Made by a program: the position numbers and the translations under genes. Of a stretch of DNA of 64,000 nucleotides, positions 44,084 through 53,348 are shown piece by piece. Source of the stretch: Panacibacter microcysteis (GTDB lineage: Bacteria > Bacteroidota > Bacteroidia > Chitinophagales > Chitinophagaceae); the NCBI RefSeq assembly GCF_015831355.1, contig NZ_JADWYR010000002.1, positions 1,240,001-1,304,000 on the forward strand, given 5' to 3'. Numbering within the stretch: the first letter of the stretch is position 1; every line of letters starts with the position of its first letter. The notes below the pieces were generated by a model. That model did no database searches, was not told the DNA's origin, and saw only the letters and a list, made by a program, of their open reading frames with translations.

Positions 44084-44704
44084 ATGAAAAAGATATTTGC
44101 CTTATTTATTGCATGTGCTTTAATTACCAGCCTGCATGCACAAAACACCGGGCAGGCAAAAGCTGCCACCGACAGTTTCCTGAAAACGCTTGCAGCAACA
44201 GTTACAAAAGAAAATTATAAGATGCTTGGCATTGATTCAAGCATGAATGTAGCAACCCTGAAAGCTGATAAAGTGTTACCGACAAGCCTCATTCAACTGG
44301 ATGCACTCAAACAATACCAGGGTGGAGATATACAACCGCTGATCATTCCAATTAACAGGTATGTATGCACCATTATAGACAGCCGGAGCGGCAAAACAAT
44401 AACAATGGTTGATCTCGAGCTGATCAAAGAGCGGTTTGTTGTAAAAGGTTTTGCTAATGCGGGCATTGCAAAAGCATTGGCGCAAACCGAAGGTTTTGTA
44501 TCCAACAAAACAACATCAATTGTCAGAATTCCTTCACTTAATTTTTATTTCGCGGCTTTGCCCGCGGTAAACGGCAAACTGCAGTTTGCAAGCCTGCAGC
44601 AAAGTGACCTGCTGCATACAAGAATAGGCGAAATAAGAGATGCGGATTTGTTTGTTAAGTTACTTGTATCAACAGCCAACACATATAACGGTCTTCCCTG
44701 GTAG
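44084..44704 (+). CDS. Exported partner of the C70-type peptidase, function unknown
   Basis: A 206-residue protein with a signal peptide (ALFIACALITSLHAQ). Mature blocks: AATDSFLKTLAATVTKENYKMLG, LIQLDALKQYQGGDIQPLIIPINRYVCTIIDSRSGKTITMVDLELIKERFVVKGFANAGIAKAL and LNFYFAALPAVNGKLQFASL. The PINRYVCTI ... TITMVDLE strand pair resembles regulatory or propeptide-like domains. It could be an inhibitor, chaperone or substrate of the peptidase, but that rests only on the 12-base spacing. A strong stem-loop follows. Confidence 0.68.
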   Translation: MKKIFALFIACALITSLHAQNTGQAKAATDSFLKTLAATVTKENYKMLGIDSSMNVATLKADKVLPTSLIQLDALKQYQGGDIQPLIIPINRYVCTIIDSRSGKTITMVDLELIKERFVVKGFANAGIAKALAQTEGFVSNKTTSIVRIPSLNFYFAALPAVNGKLQFASLQQSDLLHTRIGEIRDADLFVKLLVSTANTYNGLPW

Positions 44705-44721
44705 CTGCTAATCTATAAAAA

Positions 44722-44750
44722 ACACCCCCGGCATTTTTGCCGGGGGTGTG
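44722..44750. terminator. Strong stem-loop terminator
   Basis: ACACCCCCGGCA pairs with TGCCGGGGGTGT around a short T-rich loop. The T-run (AAAAAA on the plus strand) lies on the minus-strand side, so it works best for minus-strand transcripts but also closes the peptidase pair. Confidence 0.75.
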
Positions 44751-44825
44751 CCTATAAATAAAGTGACGATATAGTCAGCCACACCTGCCGTCGAAAATAG
44801 TTTACAGTTCATTTATCACGGATCG

Positions 44826-44890
44826 CCACAGCCGCCATAAAAACGGAACGCACAAGTGAGTGACACAACAGGCGATGCCATGAAAAACCG
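44826..44890 (+). repeat. Dispersed repeat, type A (long form)
   Basis: CCACAGCCGCCATAAAAACG, GAACGC, core at 44852, then GCGATGCCATGAAAAACCGC. This is the fullest example of the ~65-bp unit. Confidence 0.85.
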
Positions 44891-44970
44891 CTGCTGAAAA
44901 ACGCACCATTCTTTACTGCTTACAGCAAACATCCGGAAAGAATAAACTGCGCCGGTGAGAACTTCGGGGT

Positions 44971-45468
44971 TTATTTTTTAGCTAGATCTGCAAGAAGATT
45001 ATCAAGATTTTGCAGCGTGGAAGTGAAGCCCAGTTTAAATCCTTCGAGTAAACTTTCCATGCGTTCGAAAGATTCGTTGTAGACAGTTATGTACACCGTT
45101 GTTATACCATCCTGTTCACTAAAATTATAATCCCAGTCAGAGCCATGCTGCTCAGGGTTACCATCTTTATCACAAAAAACATTGAACATTTTAAAATTGG
45201 TTTTCGGAGTAATTGATTTGTACTCCTGCAATGCCCATCGCTCCTGCCCGTCAGGACTAACCATTGCATAAAGGCGCTTACCCCCTACTGTGAAGTTCAT
45301 ATACTTTGTCTTAGCAGAAAATGGTTTAGGCGCCACCCATTGGTCGAGCAATTCCGCAGTGGTGAAGGCATCCCACACGAGTGAAAGTTCAGCGTCGAAC
45401 GCCCTTGTAATGGTAACCGTTTTAGCGGGTTTGTCTACCGTAAAATCGAATAACAGGTTGTTGTTCAT
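44971..45468 (-). CDS. SRPBCC/AHSA1 domain protein
   Basis: A 165-residue protein. ATG 45468 overlaps the stop of the ArsR gene (ATGA), which decides the start. AHSA1-type hydrophobic-pocket fold: [103 protein letters not shown]. In ArsR-AHSA1 pairs the protein is usually the regulator's sole operon partner. The ligand is unknown. Confidence 0.9.
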   Translation of the reverse strand: MNNNLLFDFTVDKPAKTVTITRAFDAELSLVWDAFTTAELLDQWVAPKPFSAKTKYMNFTVGGKRLYAMVSPDGQERWALQEYKSITPKTNFKMFNVFCDKDGNPEQHGSDWDYNFSEQDGITTVYITVYNESFERMESLLEGFKLGFTSTLQNLDNLLADLAKK

Positions 45469-45785
45469 TTTTTTTGTTTTTTCATTGTTGATAATACTTT
45501 GTCGAGCTGATTGAAACGGGTTTCCCACATTTTCCTGAACTGGTTTAACCACTGATCAATCTCTTTCATTTTATCGATTTCTAATGAGTAATAAATTTCT
45601 CTGCCCTGTTGCTCCTGTTTTACCAGTTCGCATTCTGTTAAAATTCGCAGGTGTTTTGATACTGCCTGCCTGGTAGTGTGGAAGTTTTCTGCAATGGCAT
45701 TGGGCGTCATAGCCTGCAATGCAATAAGGGCAATGATTGCACGCCGCGTGGGGTCTGCAATTGCCTGGAATATGTCTCTGCGCAT
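45465..45785 (-). CDS. ArsR family transcriptional regulator
   Basis: A 106-residue winged-helix protein: [62 protein letters not shown]. No metal-binding Cys motif is present, which fits the SRPBCC-associated subgroup rather than arsenic sensors. It is translationally coupled to the AHSA1 gene and probably represses the pair. Confidence 0.92.
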   Translation of the reverse strand: MRRDIFQAIADPTRRAIIALIALQAMTPNAIAENFHTTRQAVSKHLRILTECELVKQEQQGREIYYSLEIDKMKEIDQWLNQFRKMWETRFNQLDKVLSTMKKQKK

Positions 45786-45887
45786 CGGTTAATCTATTTT
45801 AGGAAACCATTCGGTTGCAAATATATGCGCAACTATTTGGTTTCGCAAATTTTGTGTAAACTTTTTTCTGTACGATTATTGCCACAT

Positions 45888-45920
45888 AAAAAAGCCAGGC
45901 TTATAAAAGCCCGGCTGTGT
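45888..45920 (-). terminator. Terminator of the DUF4595-like lipoprotein gene
   Basis: On the minus strand AGCCGGGC pairs with GCCTGGCT (one mismatch), followed by TTTTTTA. It lies just past the stop at 45943. Confidence 0.7.
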
Positions 45921-45942
45921 GTGTATTAACTATGCGCAAAAA

Positions 45943-46725
45943 CTATTTGTATATAAAATCAACAGCGGCATCGGTTTGTGGCGTGCCCGGCAAACCAATC
46001 TTAACGGCTGCACTTGCGGGCAAACCATTATCCAGGTAAGTGTAAGTATAAACGTATTTGTTTTCTGCCTGCAGCTCCGCATTCAGGTGGTTTTCTACGG
46101 TAACATTGTTCTCAGACGCCACCTGCCAGAACAACATCAACAGGTCATTGTACGCGTACAATGGATTTGCGTGTGCATCATACTCCATTTTTACACTGCC
46201 TGCACGCACCATGTGATTGGGCGTTTCATCTGCTACCATTATCACGGTTTCCATAATGTTGCCGGCACTGTAAGTAAACCTGAATTCCAGCGCAGGCAAC
46301 AGATCTTCACCGTCAGAGAGGTAAATGGTGGCAATAGACAGTTGATCATTTTCATAATTGTACACAGTCTGGCCCAGCCTCACATCCTGCTCCATGATGT
46401 CTGCTCTTGCCAACCGGCCACTTTCATACAGCGGAACGATCTGCTGGCCATTGCTGCCCCTGAGTTCTTTGATGGTTTTATCAGTGTTGTATAAAACGTC
46501 AAACTGTGCTTCATCGCCGGCTGTGGCCAGTTCTGTTTTTACTGTTACCTGTGTTATTGCATCGCCGGCATATGTAAATGCTATGTAATCATCGCCATTC
46601 ACATATTTCTGTATAGCTGTTTGCGGTGTTGGCTCCGGGCCCGGACCCGGTGCAGGTTTGTCGTCTTTTTTGCATGATGTAAAAAACGCTGCTGCAAGTA
46701 CTAAAAGATAAAAGGCATTCTTCAT
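45943..46725 (-). CDS. DUF4595-like lipoprotein
   Basis: A 260-residue lipoprotein (YLLVLAAAFFTSCKKDDKPAPGP, lipobox FTSC) with a Pro-rich linker. The mature part has repeated strand units: YIAFTYAGDAITQVTVKTEL, FDVLYNTDKTIKELRG, TVYNYENDQLSIATIYL, FRFTYSAGNIMETVIM. This is the DUF4595/YD-like fold common in Bacteroidota surface lipoproteins. Function unknown. It ends at a good terminator. Confidence 0.75.
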   Translation of the reverse strand: MKNAFYLLVLAAAFFTSCKKDDKPAPGPGPEPTPQTAIQKYVNGDDYIAFTYAGDAITQVTVKTELATAGDEAQFDVLYNTDKTIKELRGSNGQQIVPLYESGRLARADIMEQDVRLGQTVYNYENDQLSIATIYLSDGEDLLPALEFRFTYSAGNIMETVIMVADETPNHMVRAGSVKMEYDAHANPLYAYNDLLMLFWQVASENNVTVENHLNAELQAENKYVYTYTYLDNGLPASAAVKIGLPGTPQTDAAVDFIYK

Positions 46726-46856
46726 GTTGTAGGTTATTTATTAGTGAGATAATTACAACACAAAGAAATACCCGTCTGCTGCGCAGGCAGTTGCAAACAT
46801 GTATGAAATGTGGTTATAGCCGATGAAATGCGTAAAACATGTAGCGGGTAATAACA

Positions 46857-47849
46857 TTACTTATACTGCGCCTCATCCAGCCGGAAAAAGCGGACAGCAT
46901 TATTAAAGAGTATATCCCTCTTCTGGTCGAATGATAAATAGTTGGCATTTTCAATAACACCGATCGATGTTTCCAATAGTTTTGGCCAAACCATCAGATC
47001 AGTTCCATACAAAATTCTTTCTCCGAAACCCGCCTGTACCAGGCGCCTGATATAATCATTCACCTCTGCCAGCGGGTAACTCCATATCATACCGGCTATG
47101 TCTACATACACGTAAGCGTTAGCACCCATCAACGCAATCATTTCATTCACCATCGGGTAGCCTGCATGCATTACCCACACTTTCAGTTTAGGATGCCTTG
47201 CCAGCAGATCTTCCAGCAGGAAAGGATTGCCCAAAGATGCCCTGTACTTTGGGTTATTGATGTTGATCGATCCGTTGCCACCGGTACCCATATGTATACC
47301 TACCGGTATGTTTAGTTTTTCTGCCGCTGCAAAATAGGCATCGAGCGATGTATCAGCGGGCGACAGGCCTGCATACTGCGGCGCTACCTCTCCCATTACT
47401 TTATAGAAACCGGCCGACAGTGAATCTGTAAAAGCTACAACGGTCATCTCATTGGAAGAACTGATGCCAATACTGGGAATAACCCTTCCCGCCGGTGCAG
47501 CCTTTTGCCAGTTGCGTATAATACCACCATCTCCGCTGGCAATGATCGTCATATTCAAACGTTTCATTGTTGCTACCAGCGAATCCTGGAACTCTTTATC
47601 ACTCCTGGCTGCTTTCAGCGGCATAGCACAATCTGTATTGATAAATGCCGGAGGTGGCTGGTTAGGGTCACCACCAGGCATATCGCTCAAAAACCACGGA
47701 CACATATCTGCTGCAAATGCAGGATTCATTTTCATGGCGTGCACATGCACATCTATAATGGGTAAATGTTTTGCTGCAGGTTGCTGGGCATTCATACCAA
47801 CACTGTATAAAAGCGCAACAATAAAAAACAAGTTTACTTTCATTGACAT
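46857..47849 (-). CDS. Amidohydrolase family protein, exported
   Basis: A 330-residue TIM-barrel metal hydrolase (amidohydrolase 2/ACMSD-like) with a signal peptide (FFIVALLYSVGMNAQQ). Metal and catalytic motifs: IIDVHVHAMKMN at the first strand, PVGIHMGTGG, LKVWVMHAGYPM and the late Asp in ILYGTDLMVWP. The AMK variant after HVH fits the decarboxylase/hydrolase branch. Substrate unknown. Start at 47849 (MSMK); 47843 is equally possible. Confidence 0.87.
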   Translation of the reverse strand: MSMKVNLFFIVALLYSVGMNAQQPAAKHLPIIDVHVHAMKMNPAFAADMCPWFLSDMPGGDPNQPPPAFINTDCAMPLKAARSDKEFQDSLVATMKRLNMTIIASGDGGIIRNWQKAAPAGRVIPSIGISSSNEMTVVAFTDSLSAGFYKVMGEVAPQYAGLSPADTSLDAYFAAAEKLNIPVGIHMGTGGNGSININNPKYRASLGNPFLLEDLLARHPKLKVWVMHAGYPMVNEMIALMGANAYVYVDIAGMIWSYPLAEVNDYIRRLVQAGFGERILYGTDLMVWPKLLETSIGVIENANYLSFDQKRDILFNNAVRFFRLDEAQYK

Positions 47850-47902
47850 AAAAACAATTTGATTTGGTAAGATTTAAGAATAATTATGAACCCAATACCG
47901 TT

Positions 47903-47939
47903 GCTACTATTGGGCTTTTGTTGCGTCGCACTCTTGTAC
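47903..47939 (-). repeat. Left 37-bp inverted repeat (type B with tail)
   Basis: GCTACTATTGGGCTTTTGTT then GCGTCGCACTCTTGTAC. It is the reverse complement of 49864-49900 with two mismatches. Confidence 0.8.
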
Positions 47940-48053
47940 TGCAACAATACTATGCAGCATGTGCGGCGTTCTTTTGTTGAGAGCACCTGCTCAAACACGA
48001 CATTGCAAACTCAGCTATTGCGAAATAAACAACACGCGCCGAAACGGTACAAA

Positions 48054-49610
48054 TTATCTGGCTGATAACTCCTGCCATAGCAAATCCAGTGCAGGTGCAT
48101 CAGGCAGTGGCGCACTGCTAACCGCCTCGCCCAGCAATACAATATTTTTACCTGTTGTGTTATAAGCATTCCATACAGGCAAATCTTTACCGTTAGGGTT
48201 TCCTGTTCTAATAAAATTAACCCAGTAGCCACACATTGTTTTGGCCAGTTGATGATCTGCTGACTGCCATGGTCGGTTTACAAAGCGGAGGTTATCGTAC
48301 GCATACGGCACTTCCCCTGTATGGAAGGCGCCGTACCTGGCATACACTCCTGTGCCGGGCACTTTGCGTGTAAAGCGGTACATGAATACTTTACCACCAG
48401 CAAGGCTTTGCATATTTGCCCACGTGTAGTTCTGCACGCCGAAAATCACATCCCGGGACAGGTCAAGCTGAGCTTTTGCAGCCCCCTCGTCATTGCCCGC
48501 AGGATAATATTGCAGCAGAGCTTTGGCATTTGCACCATAGGTACTGGTCATATCATTTTTAAAATCTGCCGCGTTCTTTACCGGGCCAAACATGAGGCCC
48601 TCATCCTGGTTCCAGCCGGTAAGCAGGTCAACTTCGTTTGCTTTATGCTGTTTAAAAATATTGACGATTGCATCAGGCAGTACGTAACCGTCTATGATTG
48701 GCCTGCGTAAACCGCCACCCTGCTTCATTAATGTCTCGGCCGGAATGGTGCGCATTTCTTCTATGGAATTTGCCTGCAAAGCCTGCATCACTTTTTCACC
48801 ATCCTGCTCGGCTGTTTTCAACGGCGGGTTGGCATTGGTAAAACTTGCACCACTTTGCGCAATAGCTCTTTTAAACAAACCTTTGGCCAGCGGCGAGGCC
48901 ACCAGGTAGTTTACGCTCATAGAACCCGCAGACTGGCCGGCAATGGTAACATTGGCAGCATCGCCGCCAAACGCTGGTATATGATCATGTACCCATTGTA
49001 GTGCGGCCACCTGGTCCATAAGCCCATAATTGCCCGATGCATTTTTACCCGATTCTTTGGTAAGTGCGGGGTGCGCAAAAAAGCCGAAAATGCCTACCCG
49101 GTAGTTAATACTTACAAACACTATCCCTCTCTTTGCCATGGCTGCTCCATCGTATATTGGTACGGCACTGCCGCCACTGGCAAAACCGCCTCCATAAATC
49201 CATACCAGCACAGGCCGTTTTTCTTTGGAAGATGTTGCGCCAGTCCACACATTGAGGTATAAACAATCCTCTGAAATCGGCTCTTTTGGAATCAGGAATT
49301 CTTCACTCCACATGCTGAACGGCGCAGGGCTTGCCTGCATTGGGCTGGGCCCAAAATTTGTGCATGCTTTTACACCATTCCAGGGCAGTACGGGCTGTGG
49401 CGCTTTCCAGCGTAATGCACCAACCGGTGGCGCAGCAAAAGGAATACCTTTGAATACGGTGATACCGTTCTGTTTATCTTCCATACCGGATACAATACCA
49501 CCTGCTACTTTTACCTGCTCAAAGGCTGGTGCAACCTGCGCGAAAGAATGATGTATACAAAAGACAGCAATACAACTGGCTGCTGCTAGCAGGATGTGGT
49601 TGCGACTCAT
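48054..49610 (-). CDS. Type B carboxylesterase, exported
   Basis: A 518-residue esterase of the carboxylesterase/lipase (COesterase) family with a signal peptide (ILLAAASCIAVFCIHHSFAQ). Oxyanion hole VWIYGGGFASGG, nucleophile elbow TIAGQSAGSMSVNY near residue 225, acid in the central region (GWNQDEGLMFG) and a late catalytic His near FHTGEVPY. It hydrolyses esters of unknown nature in the periplasm or outside. The gene lies alone between two 37-bp inverted repeats (47903-47939 and 49864-49900). Confidence 0.92.
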   Translation of the reverse strand: MSRNHILLAAASCIAVFCIHHSFAQVAPAFEQVKVAGGIVSGMEDKQNGITVFKGIPFAAPPVGALRWKAPQPVLPWNGVKACTNFGPSPMQASPAPFSMWSEEFLIPKEPISEDCLYLNVWTGATSSKEKRPVLVWIYGGGFASGGSAVPIYDGAAMAKRGIVFVSINYRVGIFGFFAHPALTKESGKNASGNYGLMDQVAALQWVHDHIPAFGGDAANVTIAGQSAGSMSVNYLVASPLAKGLFKRAIAQSGASFTNANPPLKTAEQDGEKVMQALQANSIEEMRTIPAETLMKQGGGLRRPIIDGYVLPDAIVNIFKQHKANEVDLLTGWNQDEGLMFGPVKNAADFKNDMTSTYGANAKALLQYYPAGNDEGAAKAQLDLSRDVIFGVQNYTWANMQSLAGGKVFMYRFTRKVPGTGVYARYGAFHTGEVPYAYDNLRFVNRPWQSADHQLAKTMCGYWVNFIRTGNPNGKDLPVWNAYNTTGKNIVLLGEAVSSAPLPDAPALDLLWQELSAR

Positions 49611-49863
49611 AAGGCAATGCTTTTAATTGATGTTTGCGGTTAAATATCTGAATGAAAAAAATATGGTTGTAAATTATGCGACGAAAAAGGGAAATAAAGC
49701 TACCTCTTTGCAATTTACCAACTTTCAAAATTGATTGCGTAATTTTTACAGAATAAATGCAGTTGACCTGGCAGTTGCTTCACGCAACGGCTGTTGCAGG
49801 CAAGGCCATGAGCCAGCTTATGCAACTGCTGCAAAACCGCACAATGCTGCATAGCGATTATAC

Positions 49864-49900
49864 GTACAAGAGTGCGACGCAACAAAAGCTAAATAGTAGC
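49864..49900 (+). repeat. Right 37-bp inverted repeat (type B with tail)
   Basis: GTACAAGAGTGCGACGCAAC then AAAAGCTAAATAGTAGC. It continues into AATGCAGC, the tail also seen at 8526. The remaining gap 49611-50023 shows nothing else I recognise. Confidence 0.8.
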
Positions 49901-50023
49901 AATGCAGCCCGGCACGTCAAAAAGAAAATAACAGCTCAACCGCGGGTAAATATGTTGGCTGGATGATAGGTGTTTGTAAAAAACAAACTGCAAAAACGTA
50001 ACTTTATTTTGTAAAATGCTGAT

Positions 50024-50896
50024 ATGGAATTCATCGACTATTATAAAGTGCTGGGTGTTGACAAAAATGCTACTGACGAAGACATCAAAAAAGCTTACCG
50101 TAAACTCGCAAGGAAATTACACCCTGATCTCAACCCAAACGATAAAGAAGCGCACAAAAAATTCCAGGAAATAAACGAGGCTAACGAAGTGCTGAGCGAC
50201 CCGGAAAAAAGAAAAAAATATGATCAGTATGGCAAAGACTGGCAACATGCGGAACAATTTGAACAACAAAAAGCAAGACAGGGTGGCGGCCAGGAATATG
50301 AATATTTTTCAGGTACAGGAGATGAAGATTTTTCCGGTTTTTTCGAATCAATGTTTGGCGCATCAGGCAGAAGAAGCCAGTCAAAGTACCGTGGACAGGA
50401 TTACAATGCCACCTTTACACTGAGCCTGAACGATGTTATGCAAACGCACCAGCAAACCTTTACCGTTAACAATAAAAATATCCGTATTACAGTGCCTGCA
50501 GGTGTGGAAAACGGGCAGGTGATAAAGCTAAAAGGTTATGGCGCACCCGGCATTAACGGCGGCCCTGCCGGTGACCTGTATATTACGTTCGAAATTGCCC
50601 CGCACCCGGTATTTAAAAGAAGCGGGAATGATCTTTATACCACGGTAACTACAGACCTGTATACGGCCATACTTGGCGGCGAAGTAATTATAGACACATT
50701 GGGCGGGAAAGTAAAACTGAAAGTAAACCCTGAAACACAGAATGGCACTAAAATAAAGCTAAAGGGCAAAGGTGTACCAGTTTACAAAAAAGAAGGAGAG
50801 GCCGGAGACCTGTATGTAACGTTTGATGTAAAACTGCCGACCAACCTTAGCGCCAGACAAAAAGAATTGTTTACTGCATTAGCGCAACTTAAATAA
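50024..50896 (+). CDS. cbpA: DnaJ-class co-chaperone CbpA
   Basis: A 290-residue type II J-protein. The J domain covers residues 1-70 with HPD in [11 protein letters not shown] Gly/Phe-rich linker ([19 protein letters not shown]) follows, then two C-terminal client-binding domains ([73 protein letters not shown]). It lacks the DnaJ zinc-finger domain. It stimulates DnaK ATPase in the cytoplasm. The CbpM gene follows after six bases. Confidence 0.93.
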   Translation: MEFIDYYKVLGVDKNATDEDIKKAYRKLARKLHPDLNPNDKEAHKKFQEINEANEVLSDPEKRKKYDQYGKDWQHAEQFEQQKARQGGGQEYEYFSGTGDEDFSGFFESMFGASGRRSQSKYRGQDYNATFTLSLNDVMQTHQQTFTVNNKNIRITVPAGVENGQVIKLKGYGAPGINGGPAGDLYITFEIAPHPVFKRSGNDLYTTVTTDLYTAILGGEVIIDTLGGKVKLKVNPETQNGTKIKLKGKGVPVYKKEGEAGDLYVTFDVKLPTNLSARQKELFTALAQLK

Positions 50897-50902
50897 CACA
50901 TT

Positions 50903-51190
50903 ATGGGAACAGAAGAAATGATCTCATTGCAGCAGTTTTGTTTTCACCACAGTGTTGAACAATCTTTCGTATTGTCTTTAAGTGAATCCGGGTTAATTGA
51001 AGTAACGGCCATGCAGGAAGAAGTTTGTATTCCTGTAAACGAACTGCCCAGGCTGGAAAAATTTGTGCGGATGAATACCGAAATGGAAATAAACCTCGAA
51101 GGCATTGAAGCTATTGCGCACCTGTTGAACAGGATTGATGCCATGCAGGAAGAAATAAAACAACTGACCAACAAATTAAACGGCCTGTAA
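50903..51190 (+). CDS. cbpM: Chaperone modulatory protein CbpM
   Basis: A 95-residue MerR-like helix-turn-helix protein of the CbpM type: MISLQQFCFHHSVEQSFVLSLSESGLIEV, IPVNELPRLEKFVRMNTEMEINLEGIEAIAHLLNRIDAMQEEI. In the known pair, CbpM binds the CbpA J domain and blocks its work with DnaK. The six-base spacing after cbpA supports the same role. Confidence 0.88.
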   Translation: MGTEEMISLQQFCFHHSVEQSFVLSLSESGLIEVTAMQEEVCIPVNELPRLEKFVRMNTEMEINLEGIEAIAHLLNRIDAMQEEIKQLTNKLNGL

Positions 51191-51207
51191 TGCTACACAG
51201 CCGCCGG

Positions 51208-51621
51208 CTAATCAGCCTGTGCAACTATTGTATCGCGGTGTGTGAGCTGGTAGCCGGTAATCATTAGCAAAAGACCAATAGCACCCATTATTGCCTGCAG
51301 CGGATGATATTTCAGCGTAAGCAGGAGTTGTAGAAAAATCCAGCCGCAAAGCAATAAACCCTGCACGAAAATGAGCGCGGCCGCTTTGCGGTATTGTACA
51401 ATTGTTGCTATGATAACAATGAAGCTGCAGATACCATTTACCAAAAATAAAATTACGCCCGGAACAAAGAAATCTTTGAAAGGCGTATGCTCAATCCATT
51501 CATGGGGCATTTGTAATGCGTGGCCCGTAGGGTCTGTCATAAGCAGGTAGCCGCCATATATTGCGCCTGCGCCATTAACGGCCAGTAACACAAGTGCCAG
51601 TATACGTGGTAAATTTCTCAT
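51208..51621 (-). CDS. Small membrane protein, function unknown
   Basis: A 137-residue protein with four transmembrane helices (LPRILALVLLAVNGAGAIYGGYLL, FFVPGVILFLVNGICSFIVIIATIV, AAALIFVQGLLLCGWIFLQLLLTL, LQAIMGAIGLLLMITGYQL). I use ATG 51621, six bases after the HEAT-repeat gene ends, rather than 51648, which would overlap that gene. No known family recognised. Operon partner of the HEAT-repeat protein. Confidence 0.7.
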   Translation of the reverse strand: MRNLPRILALVLLAVNGAGAIYGGYLLMTDPTGHALQMPHEWIEHTPFKDFFVPGVILFLVNGICSFIVIIATIVQYRKAAALIFVQGLLLCGWIFLQLLLTLKYHPLQAIMGAIGLLLMITGYQLTHRDTIVAQAD

Positions 51622-51626
51622 GGCAA

Positions 51627-52181
51627 TTACAATGCGCAGCAACTGCAATCTCCACCACCTTTACATTCAGGCAGCAGGTGAACGATCTTTTTGATACGGG
51701 CATTCAAAGAAGGAATGTTTTCCTGTTCTATATGCTGCAACAACTTCTTTAAAGCGTGTTTTGAATAAACATCTTTCATCGTGAGTTCATACAATGCCTG
51801 CAACGCGTTTACACGCACAATTTTTGACTGCTCTTTATCTTTTGCCCATGCTATGATCTTAAAAATCACCGCGTGCTGGTCTTCTTTATAGAGCGTGATA
51901 CGCGGCACCAGCAAAACCATGTGCCATTGTAGCTCTTTGCTGGCAGCATGCAGCGTAATAGTTGCTACAGCCTGCTCGTGGCCTTCCAAATATCCCGGGT
52001 GCACTCTAGTTATTTTCTCTATGGCGTCTGCCGCATGCATGGCAATTACCCGGTCGCTGCTGTGCAGCAACAAAAATAACTGGTCGAAATCGTGCTTATT
52101 CTTTATATCGCTGATAACGGAGTCTACGTTACCGATTGATCTGATGTCTGAACCTGACAGGCGGTCAGCAAATGTTACCAT
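51627..52181 (-). CDS. HEAT-repeat protein with C-terminal Cys cluster
   Basis: A 184-residue all-helical protein with HEAT-like repeats (FDQLFLLLHSSDRVIAMHAADAIEKITRVHPGYLEGHEQ, LQWHMVLLVPRITLYKEDQHAVIFKII, VRVNALQALYELTMKDVYSKHALKKLLQHI). It ends ECKGGGDCSCCAL, four cysteines that could bind a metal or form disulphides. No signal peptide. Likely a binding scaffold. Partner unknown. Confidence 0.72.
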   Translation of the reverse strand: MVTFADRLSGSDIRSIGNVDSVISDIKNKHDFDQLFLLLHSSDRVIAMHAADAIEKITRVHPGYLEGHEQAVATITLHAASKELQWHMVLLVPRITLYKEDQHAVIFKIIAWAKDKEQSKIVRVNALQALYELTMKDVYSKHALKKLLQHIEQENIPSLNARIKKIVHLLPECKGGGDCSCCAL

Positions 52182-52288
52182 TGCATATTTCTTTGCTGTA
52201 AAAGAAAAATTTTCAATCAGAAAAAAACATGACGACGATCAGTATACTATGAAACGCGCACTGCAGGCTGTACAGGATAAAACAAAAC

Positions 52289-52447
52289 GCTGCAGTTGCC
52301 ATAACAACCGAACGCACAAGCGAGTGACACAACAGGCGATGCCATGAAATGCTACATTTGATAACATCATTAAATTCAGTTTTCATTCCAGTAAATGCTA
52401 CCGCTGAAACAACAATAGATAAAGCATTCAGTGCAACTAAAAAACCA
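52289..52447 (+). repeat. Long repeat (~158 bp), second copy
   Basis: The type A core at 52316 has one change (ACAAGCGAGTGACACAACAG). It is followed by the same 100-bp tail as 22583-22684 (CCAGTAAATGCTACCGCTGA, AAGCATTCAGTGCAACTAAA). It fills much of the gap 52182-52530. Confidence 0.8.
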
Positions 52448-52530
52448 CATTTTACAACATTATCAATCCCGGTTTTCGAGCAGGTAAACCCCTGTGCCTG
52501 CTACCCGGCAATTATCTTTTATATTGCAGG

Positions 52531-53346
52531 ATGAAACAACTACTGGCGCTGTTGCTGACGATAAGCTGGCTAACCACATCTGCACAACAATACAAGACAA
52601 AGACGGACATCAGCTATTATGCAGACTCTGCAAATACCGGTGATGCATACATAGCGGAGCGTTGCAAACTTGACCTCTACTACCCTGCCGATAAAAAAGG
52701 TTATGCAACCATTGTATGGTTTCATGGTGGTGGCATTACAGGGGGCAACAAGGAAATTCCAGAACAGTTGAAAAACAAGGGTTACGCTGTGGCAGGTGTA
52801 GGTTACAGGTTATCGCCCAAAGCAAAAGCACCGGCATATATAGAAGATGCCGCAGCAGCAGTGGCATGGGTTTTCAAACACATACAGGAATATGGAGGAA
52901 GTGATAAGCTGATCTTTATATCCGGCCATTCTGCGGGTGGTTATCTTGGTATGATGGTGACGCTTGACAAACAATACCTGCAACGTTATACTATTGATGC
53001 GAATAAAATAGCGGGTTTGATTCCCTTCAGCGGGCAGGCAATTACGCATTTTACCATAAGACAGGAACGTGGTATAAAGGCCACACAACCTATCATTGAC
53101 ACATTTGCACCGCTATACCATGTGCGAGCAGATGCGCCACCTGTATTACTGATTACAGGAGACCGCGAAATGGAGCTTTACGGCCGGTACGAGGAGAATG
53201 CTTACCTGGCAAGGATGATGAAGCTTGCCGGCCATAAGGAAACCACTTTGTATGAAATGGATGGCTACGACCACGGAGGAATGGCCGTACCTGCATTCCC
53301 GTTACTGCTCCAAAAAGTAGCAGCAATCAGTAAGCAGGTACAATAG
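52531..53346 (+). CDS. Alpha/beta hydrolase, BD-FAE/carboxylesterase-like, exported
   Basis: A 271-residue protein with a signal peptide (LLALLLTISWLTTSAQ). HSL-like oxyanion WFHGGGITGG, nucleophile elbow FISGHSAGGYLGM, acid in LLITGDREMEL and His in MDGYDHGGMAVP. It matches small feruloyl/acetyl esterase-like enzymes. The substrate is probably a small ester or acylated sugar. Separate from its neighbours. Confidence 0.87.
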   Translation: MKQLLALLLTISWLTTSAQQYKTKTDISYYADSANTGDAYIAERCKLDLYYPADKKGYATIVWFHGGGITGGNKEIPEQLKNKGYAVAGVGYRLSPKAKAPAYIEDAAAAVAWVFKHIQEYGGSDKLIFISGHSAGGYLGMMVTLDKQYLQRYTIDANKIAGLIPFSGQAITHFTIRQERGIKATQPIIDTFAPLYHVRADAPPVLLITGDREMELYGRYEENAYLARMMKLAGHKETTLYEMDGYDHGGMAVPAFPLLLQKVAAISKQVQ

Positions 53347-53348
53347 GC

